DNA of 64,000 bases, from the NCBI RefSeq assembly GCF_026107645.2, contig NZ_JAPCHV010000011.1:85253-149252 (forward strand). The letters run 5' to 3'. The notes under the pieces were generated by a model. The model saw only the letters and a list, made by a program, of their open reading frames with translations, did not search any database and was not told the origin of the DNA. Origin of the DNA: Flavobacterium sp. MFBS3-15. GTDB taxonomy: Bacteria > Bacteroidota > Bacteroidia > Flavobacteriales > Flavobacteriaceae. The position numbers and the translations under genes were made by a program. Below are positions 9,163-15,344 of the stretch, one piece after another. Every line of letters starts with the position of its first letter. Within the stretch, counting starts at the first letter, position 1.

Positions 9163-10473
9163 TTACTTCTGCCTGAAGTAAATGTCAATCGGCACGCCTT
9201 CAAAGTTGTATATCTCTCGCATCTTGTTTTCAAGGTAGCGCTTGTACGGATCCTTTACATACTGCGGCAGGTTGCAGAAGAACACGAACTGCGGTGTAGG
9301 CGTAGGCAGCTGCATGCAGAACTTGATCTTTACATACTTACCCTTCAGTGCAGGCGGCGGGTTATTCTCTATGATAGGCAGCATGGTTTCGTTCAGTTTC
9401 GAAGTCGCAATGCGTTGTTTCCTGTTCTCGAATACGTCCACCGCTGTTTCCAGTGCCTTCAGTAAACGCTGCTTTGTCAGTGCCGACACGAATAGGATAG
9501 GCACGTCCGTAAACGGCTGCAGTTCTTCGCGTATCTTGCGCTCATAGTCACGGGTGGTCATGGTGTCCTTTTCTACAAGGTCCCATTTGTTGACCAGTAT
9601 CACAACGCCCTTACGGTTCTTTTCTGCAAGCCAGAAGATGCTCTGGTCCTGGCCTTCAAAGCCACGGGTCGCGTCAATTACCAATATGCAGATGTCGCTG
9701 TGCTCAATGGCACGCACGGAACGCATTACCGAATAGAATTCCAGGTCTTCCTTCACCTTGGCCTTACGGCGGATGCCCGCGGTATCTACCAGGTTGAACT
9801 CAAACCCGAAACGGTTGTAGGTCGTGTCGATGGCATCGCGGGTGGTACCGGCAATGTCGGTCACCACAAAGCGGTCCTCACCGATAAGCGCATTGATGAA
9901 CGATGATTTTCCCGCATTGGGGCGGCCCACTACGGCAAAGCGCGGCAAGGCAACGGCATTCTCATCCGGTGCCACGGCTTCGGGAAGCAGGTCAACAAGG
10001 GCATCCAGCAATTCGCCTGTACCCGATCCGCTCATCCCGGCAATGGTATAATAATCGCCAAGCCCAAGGTTGTAAAACTCTATCGCGTCTTTTTCACGCA
10101 TGGAATTGTCCACTTTGTTAACAGCCAAAAGCACCGGCTTGGTGACTTTGCGCAGCAATTTAGCCACTTCGTCATCCATCGGCGTGATGCCTTCCTCTAC
10201 ATCCACCACAAATATGATCACGTCGGCCTCGTCGATGGCCAGCTCTACCTGGCGGCGGATTTCGGCCTCAAAAACATCGTCAGAACCTTTAATGTAGCCA
10301 CCGGTATCGATCACCGAAAACTCTTTTCCGTTCCATTCGCTTTTGCCGTAATTGCGGTCACGGGTTACCCCGCTCACCGAGTCGACAATAGCTTCCCTGC
10401 GCTGTATCAGCCTGTTAAAAAAAGTGGATTTGCCCACATTCGGCCTTCCTACTATGGCTACGATATTATTCAT
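9163..10473 (-). CDS. der: Ribosome biogenesis GTPase Der (EngA)
   Basis: A 436-residue protein with two consecutive GTPase domains: P-loop 1 GRPNVGKS at residues 9-16 and P-loop 2 GRPNAGKS near 180, with matching DTGG and DTAG switch II motifs and NKVD/NKWD specificity motifs. A KH-like C-terminal domain (about 350-436) follows. This double-G arrangement is unique to Der, which assists maturation of the 50S subunit in the cytoplasm. Length is normal for the family. Era, another ribosome-assembly GTPase, is encoded just upstream in the same direction, separated only by a small four-helix-bundle gene and its flanking repeats. Confidence 0.97.
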   Translation of the reverse strand: MNNIVAIVGRPNVGKSTFFNRLIQRREAIVDSVSGVTRDRNYGKSEWNGKEFSVIDTGGYIKGSDDVFEAEIRRQVELAIDEADVIIFVVDVEEGITPMDDEVAKLLRKVTKPVLLAVNKVDNSMREKDAIEFYNLGLGDYYTIAGMSGSGTGELLDALVDLLPEAVAPDENAVALPRFAVVGRPNAGKSSFINALIGEDRFVVTDIAGTTRDAIDTTYNRFGFEFNLVDTAGIRRKAKVKEDLEFYSVMRSVRAIEHSDICILVIDATRGFEGQDQSIFWLAEKNRKGVVILVNKWDLVEKDTMTTRDYERKIREELQPFTDVPILFVSALTKQRLLKALETAVDVFENRKQRIATSKLNETMLPIIENNPPPALKGKYVKIKFCMQLPTPTPQFVFFCNLPQYVKDPYKRYLENKMREIYNFEGVPIDIYFRQK

Positions 10474-10507
10474 TCGTTGTTTTTAATTTTTTGCAAAAGT
10501 ACTCTTT

Positions 10508-10599
10508 TAATTTCAGATTTCAGATTGTAGATTTCAGATTGAGCTTCACTCCACTAATTTCAGATTGTAGATTTCAGATTTCAGATTAAGCTTCACTCC
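10508..10599. repeat. Left heptad array flanking the four-helix-bundle gene
   Basis: Read on the minus strand this holds two copies of a unit that begins GAGTGAAGCT and continues with 7-base words (CTGAAAT, CTACAAT). It is the inverted counterpart of the array at 11006-11187. Both arrays begin with the GAGTG end towards the gene and run outward. Confidence 0.8.
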
Positions 10600-10623
10600 T
10601 TCTGAATAGCTTGGTGGCCTACA

Positions 10624-10980
10624 TTACGAAAGCTTCGCTTTAACTGTTTTAAGTGAACTGACAAATATTGATGTTAACTCATTTGCTTCTTTCCAGACAA
10701 CTTCAGTTATGTTTTTATCGAGCCAGTTTTTTTCCATAATTATCTCAAGCCAAAAGAGTGTCTCGTCTGCTTCTTCAAGCACGATTTCCATCTTGGCAAT
10801 AAATTCCTTATCGCTCCTTGCCCGGCATACTGCCCTGTAATTTGCCCCAACTGAAGTCCCGCTTTTAGCAATTTGGTACGATACTATTTTAGATGCAGCA
10901 GTAATCGGTAATTTTTCAACCAAATCAATGATAGATAAGGAAAATGATTTAGTCCTTGCTTTTAACTGCTCTGCTGTCAT
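10624..10980 (-). CDS. Four-helix-bundle protein, 23S rRNA intervening-sequence (IVP) family
   Basis: A 118-residue protein with the family signature: an N-terminal helix (SFSLSIIDLVEKLP), the QIAKSGTSVGANYRAV segment and a K-x-EFIAKMEIVLEEADETLFWLEII helix block split across the middle. Proteins of this family were first noticed inside intervening sequences of 23S rRNA genes and are also common as free-standing genes in Bacteroidota; they form pentameric helical bundles and their job is unclear. It sits between era and der and is flanked on both sides by inverted arrays of 7-base words (10508-10599 and 11006-11187), which suggests that the gene with its repeats arrived as one unit. Confidence 0.9.
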   Translation of the reverse strand: MTAEQLKARTKSFSLSIIDLVEKLPITAASKIVSYQIAKSGTSVGANYRAVCRARSDKEFIAKMEIVLEEADETLFWLEIIMEKNWLDKNITEVVWKEANELTSIFVSSLKTVKAKLS

Positions 10981-11005
10981 TGTTTAATCCATTAAGTTAG
11001 AGTAT

Positions 11006-11187
11006 GAGTGTAGCTCAATCTGAAATCTACGATTTGAAATTCCTCAAGAGTGTAGCTCAATCTGAAATCTGCAATCTACGATTTGAAATACCTCAAGAGT
11101 CTAGCTCAATCTGCAATCTGCAATCTACGATCTGAAATACCTCAAGAGTGTAGCTCAATCTGAAATCTGAAATCTACAATCTGAAAT
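11006..11187. repeat. Right heptad array flanking the four-helix-bundle gene
   Basis: Four tandem units start with GAGTGTAGCTC (GAGTCTAGCTC in the third) at 11006, 11048, 11097 and 11146. The unit lengths are 42, 49, 49 and 42 bases, all multiples of seven. Each is built of 7-base words such as CTGAAAT, CTGCAAT and CTACGAT, so units differ by one word. The array ends 2 bases before the era stop codon and is inverted relative to 10508-10599. Confidence 0.9.
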
Positions 11188-11189
11188 AA

Positions 11190-12074
11190 TTACTTCTGAT
11201 TATAACCAAACCTCCTCAGCTGGTAGTTGTTGCTCCTCCAGTCCTTATTGACCTTTACGAACATTTCGATGTGTATCTGCTTGCCGAAGAATTTTTCGAG
11301 GTCGGCACGGGCTTCCATGCCTACACGCTTGATGGCCTCACCCTTATGGCCGATGATGATGCCCTTTTGGGTATCGCGCTCTACCATGATCAGGGCACGT
11401 ATGCGGATGATGTTGTCGGTCTCGATGAATTCTTCGGTCTCAATCTCCACGGCATACGGGATCTCCTTGTCGTAGTGCAGGAGTATCTTCTCGCGGATGG
11501 TCTCGTTGACGAAGAAGCGTTCCGGCTTGTCGGTCAGCGTATCTTTAGGATAGTAAGGCGGTGATAGCGGCATCAGTTCGATGATGCGGCTGAACACTTC
11601 CTTGACGTTGAAGTTCTGCAAGGCGGAGATAGGGTATATCTCGGCATTGGGCACTTTCTCCGTCCAGAATTGCACCTGCTCTTCTAGCTGTTCCTGCGAC
11701 GACTTGTCGATCTTGTTGAGCAGCAGCAATACGGGGATTTTGGCGTGGATGATCTTATTAAAGAAAGCCTCGTCCTTCAGTTCCTTTTCACCGATCTCCA
11801 CCATATAGATAAGGATGTCGGCATCCTCGAAAGCCGACTTTACAAAGTCCATCATGGAGCTTTGCAGCTCATACGCCGGCTTGATGATGCCCGGCGTATC
11901 GGACAATACCACCTGGAAGTCGTCGCCATTGACGATGCCCAGTATGCGGTGGCGCGTAGTCTGTGCCTTGGAGGTGATTATGGAGAGGCGCTCGCCCACG
12001 AAGGCATTCATGAGGGTTGATTTCCCTACGTTGGGGTTGCCTATTATATTAACGAAACCGGCTTTGTGTGACAT
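11190..12074 (-). CDS. era: GTPase Era
   Basis: A 294-residue protein beginning MSHKAGFVNIIGNPNVGKST, with the G1 P-loop GNPNVGKS, G3 DTPG, G4 NKID and a C-terminal KH domain (about 200-294) containing the GHKGEAIKRVG loop that binds the 3' end of 16S rRNA. Era is an essential 30S assembly checkpoint. I chose the ATG at 12074 rather than one seven codons upstream (12095) because family members start MSHKAG. The stop codon abuts the heptad repeat array. The tRNA-fMet gene is divergent, with about 115 bases between. Confidence 0.97.
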   Translation of the reverse strand: MSHKAGFVNIIGNPNVGKSTLMNAFVGERLSIITSKAQTTRHRILGIVNGDDFQVVLSDTPGIIKPAYELQSSMMDFVKSAFEDADILIYMVEIGEKELKDEAFFNKIIHAKIPVLLLLNKIDKSSQEQLEEQVQFWTEKVPNAEIYPISALQNFNVKEVFSRIIELMPLSPPYYPKDTLTDKPERFFVNETIREKILLHYDKEIPYAVEIETEEFIETDNIIRIRALIMVERDTQKGIIIGHKGEAIKRVGMEARADLEKFFGKQIHIEMFVKVNKDWRSNNYQLRRFGYNQK

Positions 12075-12148
12075 GGTAAAAATATTATCCCGCAAAGGTA
12101 GGCATATCAGCGGAATAGTAGAAATAAAAGATTTTTATCAATTTTAAC

Positions 12149-12178
12149 TTGCTATTTTAAATAACCGTCGTATATTTG
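12149..12178 (+). promoter_or_regulatory. Promoter of tRNA-fMet
   Basis: TTG at 12149-12151 is followed after 19 bases by TATATTTG at 12171-12178, an excellent match to the Bacteroidota sigma-ABfr consensus. Transcription would begin a few bases before the tRNA 5' end at 12191. Confidence 0.85.
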
Positions 12179-12190
12179 CACTCGAAACAT

Positions 12191-12263
12191 CGCGGGATAG
12201 AGCAGTAGGCAGCTCGTCGGGCTCATAACCCGAAGGTCACAGGTTCGAGTCCTGTTCCCGCTA
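12191..12263 (+). tRNA. tRNA-fMet (initiator), anticodon CAT
   Basis: A 73-base cloverleaf with anticodon CAT. Initiator hallmarks are clear: an unpaired first position (C1 opposite T72) and three consecutive G-C pairs in the anticodon stem (GGG/CCC). The D-arm (GAGCAG...GCTC) and T-arm (ACAGG TTCGAGT CCTGT) fold normally. CCA is not encoded (CTA follows). Its own promoter lies upstream and a terminator follows directly. Confidence 0.97.
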
Positions 12264-12270
12264 CTAAGTA

Positions 12271-12298
12271 AACCCTCTCAGAAATGAGAGGGTTTTTT
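12271..12298 (+). terminator. Terminator of tRNA-fMet
   Basis: A 10-bp stem AACCCTCTCA/TGAGAGGGTT with GAAA loop and a T-run. The same hairpin design recurs after each of the two tRNA 3'-end remnants downstream. Confidence 0.9.
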
Positions 12299-12317
12299 GT
12301 TTATTATCAAAGTGTAG

Positions 12318-12410
12318 GCTTTGGAGGGCTCTTATCCGCCGCGGCGGACACAGGTTCGAGTCCTGTTCCCGCTACTAAGGAAAAGCCATTCAGAAATGAG
12401 TGGCTTTTTT
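12318..12410 (+). pseudogene. tRNA-fMet 3'-end remnant with terminator, unit 1
   Basis: From 12349 to 12374 the sequence repeats the T-arm and acceptor 3' strand of the fMet tRNA exactly, then the CTAAG junction and a GAAA-loop terminator (12384-12405). Upstream, instead of a D-arm, lies TTGGAGGGCTCTTATCC and a perfect 14-bp palindrome (12335-12348, TCCGCCGCGGCGGA). No 5' half exists, so it cannot be a functional tRNA. GGGCTCTTATCC resembles the true anticodon arm GGGCTCATAACC, so the copy may begin there. Confidence 0.8.
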
Positions 12411-12418
12411 CATTATGT

Positions 12419-12510
12419 GCTTTGGAGGGCTTCTATCCGTAGCGGCGGACACAGGTTCGGGTCCTGTTCACGCTACAAAGGAAACCCTCTCAGAAATGAG
12501 AGAGTTTTTT
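12419..12510 (+). pseudogene. tRNA-fMet 3'-end remnant with terminator, unit 2
   Basis: A second copy of the unit starting 101 bases after the first. The T-arm/acceptor part (12450-12475) has two changes (TTCGGGT and TTCACGC), and the palindrome is decayed to TCCGTAGCGGCGGA. A GAAA-loop terminator with one mismatch ends it. It is more degenerate than unit 1, consistent with an older duplicate. From 12511 to 12592 I see nothing. Confidence 0.8.
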
Positions 12511-12592
12511 ATTGCCTATAAAATATCTTTGCCGCGCACAGGTCTGTTACTCTTCCCCTACGGAAAGTTATTATGAGTCTTATAAAAGTTTT

Positions 12593-12701
12593 AGCCACGA
12601 ATTACACAAATTTTCACAAATTGCGCTAATGGTCAGATTTTCATTGCTGAAAATTACTGAAATGAGGTAAAAATTAGTGGAAATTTGTGTAATTCGTGGC
12701 T
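12593..12701. repeat. MITE-like element with 25-bp terminal inverted repeats
   Basis: Arms 12593-12617 and 12677-12701 (AGCCACGAATTACACAAATT outer part) are reverse complements over 25 bases with one mismatch, enclosing 59 bases without coding content. The size and structure fit a non-autonomous palindromic element. The stretch from 12702 to 12832 that follows is AT-rich with no clear feature. Confidence 0.75.
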
Positions 12702-12832
12702 GTTTTTGATGGGTTTGCCACCGCAGTTAAACCGGCCATTTACAATTATTTACAAAGTTTACATTTTAATTTACAATCCAAATTGCTCATTTTCAAAACA
12801 TCGGGGGTAGCTTCGCTGTATCAATTTAAAAA

Positions 12833-13387
12833 ATGAAACAGATGAAAAAAAAACTCTATGTACTGATCCTGCCACTGGTTGTGGCGGGCGGACTGGTATT
12901 TGCGAATCGCGAATTCAAAAATGAAACCCAACTATCCCAAAAGCCGGTAGCTGTCGCGCCGGCGAAATCCTGCACGGATGAAAAGAAAAAATGGGAGGCT
13001 TCCCCTGACGGCGTCAAGTACAAAGCATGGGAGGCTTCCCCGGAAGGTAAAAAAGTGCATGCCAGCCATGATAAGATCAGGAAGCAGATTGATGCATTCG
13101 CCGATATGGAGGCTGTGGTAATTTCGGATACTTTTCAGCGTGAGGGTGCGGAACATGGCCCTAAATGGCTTATCGTGAGTATTGATGGCGACTATTACAT
13201 GATGCAGTTTATCCCTGATGAGTGGGAACAGCTGAGCAGCCTTGAGGTCGGCGACAAAATTACGGTAAAGAGCCGCAGTGCAGGTTATTCGAACAACCAT
13301 CCCTACCTGATCCTGTCGGGCGATTATATCGAGCATAACGGCAAGGTGCTTTTTAAGCGCGACTTTAGCAAGAATAAGGGTTGCTGA
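12833..13387 (+). CDS. Exported hypothetical protein with EASP repeats and possible OB-like fold
   Basis: A 184-residue protein with a signal or anchor helix (about residues 5-24, LYVLILPLVVAGGLVF) without a clear lipobox Cys. Residues about 50-75 contain two copies of a W-E-A-S-P-x-G-x-K motif (KWEASPDG, AWEASPEG). The C-terminal part (about 95-180) alternates short beta-strands (VVISDTFQ, WLIVSIDGDYYMMQFI, GDKITVKSRSA) in an order that could be an OB-like barrel. Not assigned to a family. Monocistronic; terminator at 13408-13436. A second ATG at 12842 is an alternative start. Confidence 0.7.
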   Translation: MKQMKKKLYVLILPLVVAGGLVFANREFKNETQLSQKPVAVAPAKSCTDEKKKWEASPDGVKYKAWEASPEGKKVHASHDKIRKQIDAFADMEAVVISDTFQREGAEHGPKWLIVSIDGDYYMMQFIPDEWEQLSSLEVGDKITVKSRSAGYSNNHPYLILSGDYIEHNGKVLFKRDFSKNKGC

Positions 13388-13407
13388 GGAATCTCATAAT
13401 AATAAGG

Positions 13408-13436
13408 AAAGCCACTCGGGATTGAGTGGCTTTTTG
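13408..13436 (+). terminator. Intrinsic terminator
   Basis: Perfect 10-bp stem AAAGCCACTC/GAGTGGCTTT with a 6-base loop, followed by T-rich sequence, 20 bases after the stop at 13387. Confidence 0.85.
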
Positions 13437-13487
13437 TTTTGTAAAAATTCCACAAGAAATATTTATCTTTATGATATAATATTCATC

Positions 13488-13658
13488 ATGGATATACAAT
13501 CAGCAAAAATGAAATTTGCCCAACTGCTCCGGGAACAAAATAGCCTAACCGCAGACGATTACATAACAATCGACTCCCGCAGGGAATGCCACCTGAATGG
13601 TGAAAGCAAGTCTTATAACTGGCAAGAAGCAAAACAAAAAATCCGAAACCGTCAATAA
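13488..13658 (+). CDS. Small hypothetical protein, 56 aa
   Basis: Begins MDIQSAKMKFAQLLRE and ends with basic residues (KIRNRQ). It is hydrophilic, with no signal peptide or Cys pair (one Cys). The upstream in-frame ATG at 13422 lies inside the preceding terminator T-tract, so I prefer 13488. It ends 6 bases before the next gene and is likely cotranscribed with it. A weak promoter-like pair, TTG at 13439 and TATCTTTA at 13464, precedes it. Function unknown. Confidence 0.6.
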   Translation: MDIQSAKMKFAQLLREQNSLTADDYITIDSRRECHLNGESKSYNWQEAKQKIRNRQ

Positions 13659-13664
13659 TGCGGC

Positions 13665-14144
13665 ATGAGCAAATTCCTACCTTTTGAAAGTATCGAGTAC
13701 AAGACCAGCCTTTCCAAAACAGAAGTATTTCAAAGGCTTCAGGAGAATGTTGAGATGCAAAAGTTTAGTTTTTTTGGGAATAGTTATTCAAAACCTTATG
13801 TAGGGGTTGTCAGCGATAGCTCCTTCAGGATTAAAAGGGTAATTTGGTATAGAAATTCATATTTGCCTGAGATTAAAGGAGAGATATTTGAACACGCCGA
13901 AAGCACAAGAATAAAAGTAACTATGAAGCCTGTCGGTTTTGTGATCGCATTTACGATCATTTGGTTTGGAGGTACTTCATTGGGCTGCATCGCTATAGCT
14001 CTTTCGGGAGGATTCACTATGTCTTTCATAGTGCTGTTCGGGATGCTTTTATTTATGTTAGCGTTTGTGCATGGCCTGTTTAAGATCGAAAGCAAAGGAA
14101 GCCTGCAAGACCTCAAAGAAATACTGAAAGCTGAGATCGTGTGA
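13665..14144 (+). CDS. Hypothetical membrane protein with two transmembrane helices
   Basis: A 159-residue protein. The N-terminal half (about 1-90) is soluble, with strands such as FRIKRVIWYRNSYLPEIKGEI, reminiscent of a small beta-rich sensor or START-like half domain. Two hydrophobic helices follow (about 88-108 and 114-136), then a short amphipathic cytoplasmic tail. I recall similar lone proteins in Flavobacteriia but no named function. Probably cotranscribed with the 56-residue gene just upstream. Confidence 0.7.
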   Translation: MSKFLPFESIEYKTSLSKTEVFQRLQENVEMQKFSFFGNSYSKPYVGVVSDSSFRIKRVIWYRNSYLPEIKGEIFEHAESTRIKVTMKPVGFVIAFTIIWFGGTSLGCIAIALSGGFTMSFIVLFGMLLFMLAFVHGLFKIESKGSLQDLKEILKAEIV

Positions 14145-14193
14145 ACGCATCATTATCATTTTGCTAATTCCCTCAATATTTTCTAATTACGCC

Positions 14194-14223
14194 TTGCGTC
14201 TTCATTATATTTGACTACTTTTG
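14194..14223 (+). promoter_or_regulatory. Promoter of the KTSC/J-like gene
   Basis: TTG at 14194-14196, 19-base spacer, TACTTTTG at 14216-14223 (TAnnTTTG). The expected start is about 30 bases before the ATG at 14259. Confidence 0.75.
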
Positions 14224-14258
14224 CCGCCGCTAACTAAAGCGCAATTACTGAGGAATTT

Positions 14259-14714
14259 ATGAACATGAACAAGATTGTTGAGTACCGCAAGCTGCTCAAC
14301 GTTACAAAAACAGCCACGCTAAAGGAACTGAAAACCATTTACAGGAACAGCATGAAAGAATGCCATCCTGATACCCTGACCACCGAGGAGGAAAGGAATG
14401 CTGCCGAAGAAAAAAGCAAGACCATCATTGAGGCGTACCACTTTTTGGTGAGCATTGCACCCGAAACTTCCGAAAAGAATAAGGAGGAATACACAAAGAC
14501 GACTTCAGCATCGCCTATAACCGAATTTTACTTCGAGAAGCAGGCACTGTACATCAACTTCCTCGACGGCAGCAGCTACGAGTACTTCGGTGTGCCGTAC
14601 AACACCTATGTAAAAATGGTAAATGCCGAGTCGCCGGCGCGTTTTGCCCGCAGGCATATCTACGGTACCTACCTCTACCGCAGCGCCCAGAAGATCGTTG
14701 CCAACGCGGAGTAA
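14259..14714 (+). CDS. J-like plus KTSC domain protein
   Basis: A 151-residue protein. Residues about 5-68 look like a degenerate J-domain: helix II basic (LKELKTIYRNSMKE), then the C-HPD motif (CHPDTLT) and helix III. The C-terminal part (about 85-148) is a KTSC domain (ALYINFLDGSSYEYFGVP...Y), a small fold proposed to bind nucleic acid or lysyl-tRNA-synthetase-like partners. The fusion suggests chaperone recruitment to a KTSC target, but function is unproven. It has its own promoter and terminator, so it is a single-gene unit. Confidence 0.85.
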   Translation: MNMNKIVEYRKLLNVTKTATLKELKTIYRNSMKECHPDTLTTEEERNAAEEKSKTIIEAYHFLVSIAPETSEKNKEEYTKTTSASPITEFYFEKQALYINFLDGSSYEYFGVPYNTYVKMVNAESPARFARRHIYGTYLYRSAQKIVANAE

Positions 14715-14733
14715 TTTACATCCCAAACAATAC

Positions 14734-14762
14734 AAAAGCTTTCCGGAAGGAAGGCTTTTTTG
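14734..14762 (+). terminator. Intrinsic terminator
   Basis: An 11-bp stem (AAAAGCTTTCC/GGAAGGCTTTT, one G-U pair), GGAA loop and T-run, 20 bases after the KTSC stop. Confidence 0.85.
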
Positions 14763-14890
14763 TTTGCAATAAACAGGAGAAATGATCTGAAGCCTTAACT
14801 GCAAAAAGTGCAGTTAAAAGTGTTGACTATCGGATTCAGGCAATTTTAAAAAATGGCTCAATAAGTAACCTTTTTTTCCTATCGGGCTAC

Positions 14891-14964
14891 CCCTAAAATC
14901 ATCATTCTAATTGTTATATATACCCTAAAATCATCTTGGGATCACGCTAAAATTCCTAAATTTG
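14891..14964 (+). promoter_or_regulatory. Promoter with two direct repeats, CoA-binding protein gene
   Basis: TTG at 14936-14938, 18-base spacer and TAAATTTG at 14957-14964 form a good Bacteroidota promoter. Directly upstream are two identical 13-base repeats, CCCTAAAATCATC, at 14891-14903 and 14923-14935, 32 bases (about three turns) apart. The second abuts the -33 element. They look like an operator for an activator or repressor binding one face of the DNA. Confidence 0.6.
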
Positions 14965-14978
14965 GGTAAAAAGTCATC

Positions 14979-15344
14979 ATGAAAGTAAAAAAGACCCTGG
15001 TTATGGGGGCATCTACCGATCCCGGCCGGTACTCCTATAAAGCCATAAAAATGCTGCAGCGCTATGGCCACCCGGTTTTGGCGGTGGGCAAAAAAGAAGA
15101 AGACCTCGACGGCCTGAAAATAGAGAAGGAGCAGGTGCCTTTTGAGGATGTGGATACGGTTACCCTGTATCTTAACCCAATGAACCAAAGGCAGTATTAC
15201 GACTACATTGTTGAGTTGGAGCCCGAGCGTGTCATCTTTAATCCGGGGACTGAGAACCCCGAGTTTTTTGAGCTGCTAAAGAAAAACGGGATAGAAATAG
15301 AAGTGGCCTGTACGCTGGTTATGCTCTCGATAAATCAGTATTAG
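14979..15344 (+). CDS. CoA-binding domain protein (YccU-like)
   Basis: A 121-residue single-domain Rossmann protein: VMGASTDPGRYSYKAI is the glycine-rich nucleotide loop, followed by GHPVLAVG, the DTVTLYLNP strand and FNPGTENPEF, the typical order of COG1832 CoA-binding proteins. Full length for the family (about 120-140). It probably binds CoA or a related nucleotide in the cytoplasm; the cellular role is unknown. Its last 26 bases overlap the end of the convergent symporter gene. Confidence 0.9.
   Translation: MKVKKTLVMGASTDPGRYSYKAIKMLQRYGHPVLAVGKKEEDLDGLKIEKEQVPFEDVDTVTLYLNPMNQRQYYDYIVELEPERVIFNPGTENPEFFELLKKNGIEIEVACTLVMLSINQY

Noticed and set aside
11006..11187. CRISPR array
   Set aside because: Units are contiguous words without unique spacers, lengths vary by seven, and no cas genes are present.
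12321..12521. 66-residue plus-strand reading frame spanning the tRNA remnants
   Set aside because: It is an open frame created by the repeated tRNA 3' ends and terminators; its internal peptide repeats mirror the DNA repeats and it has no coding character.
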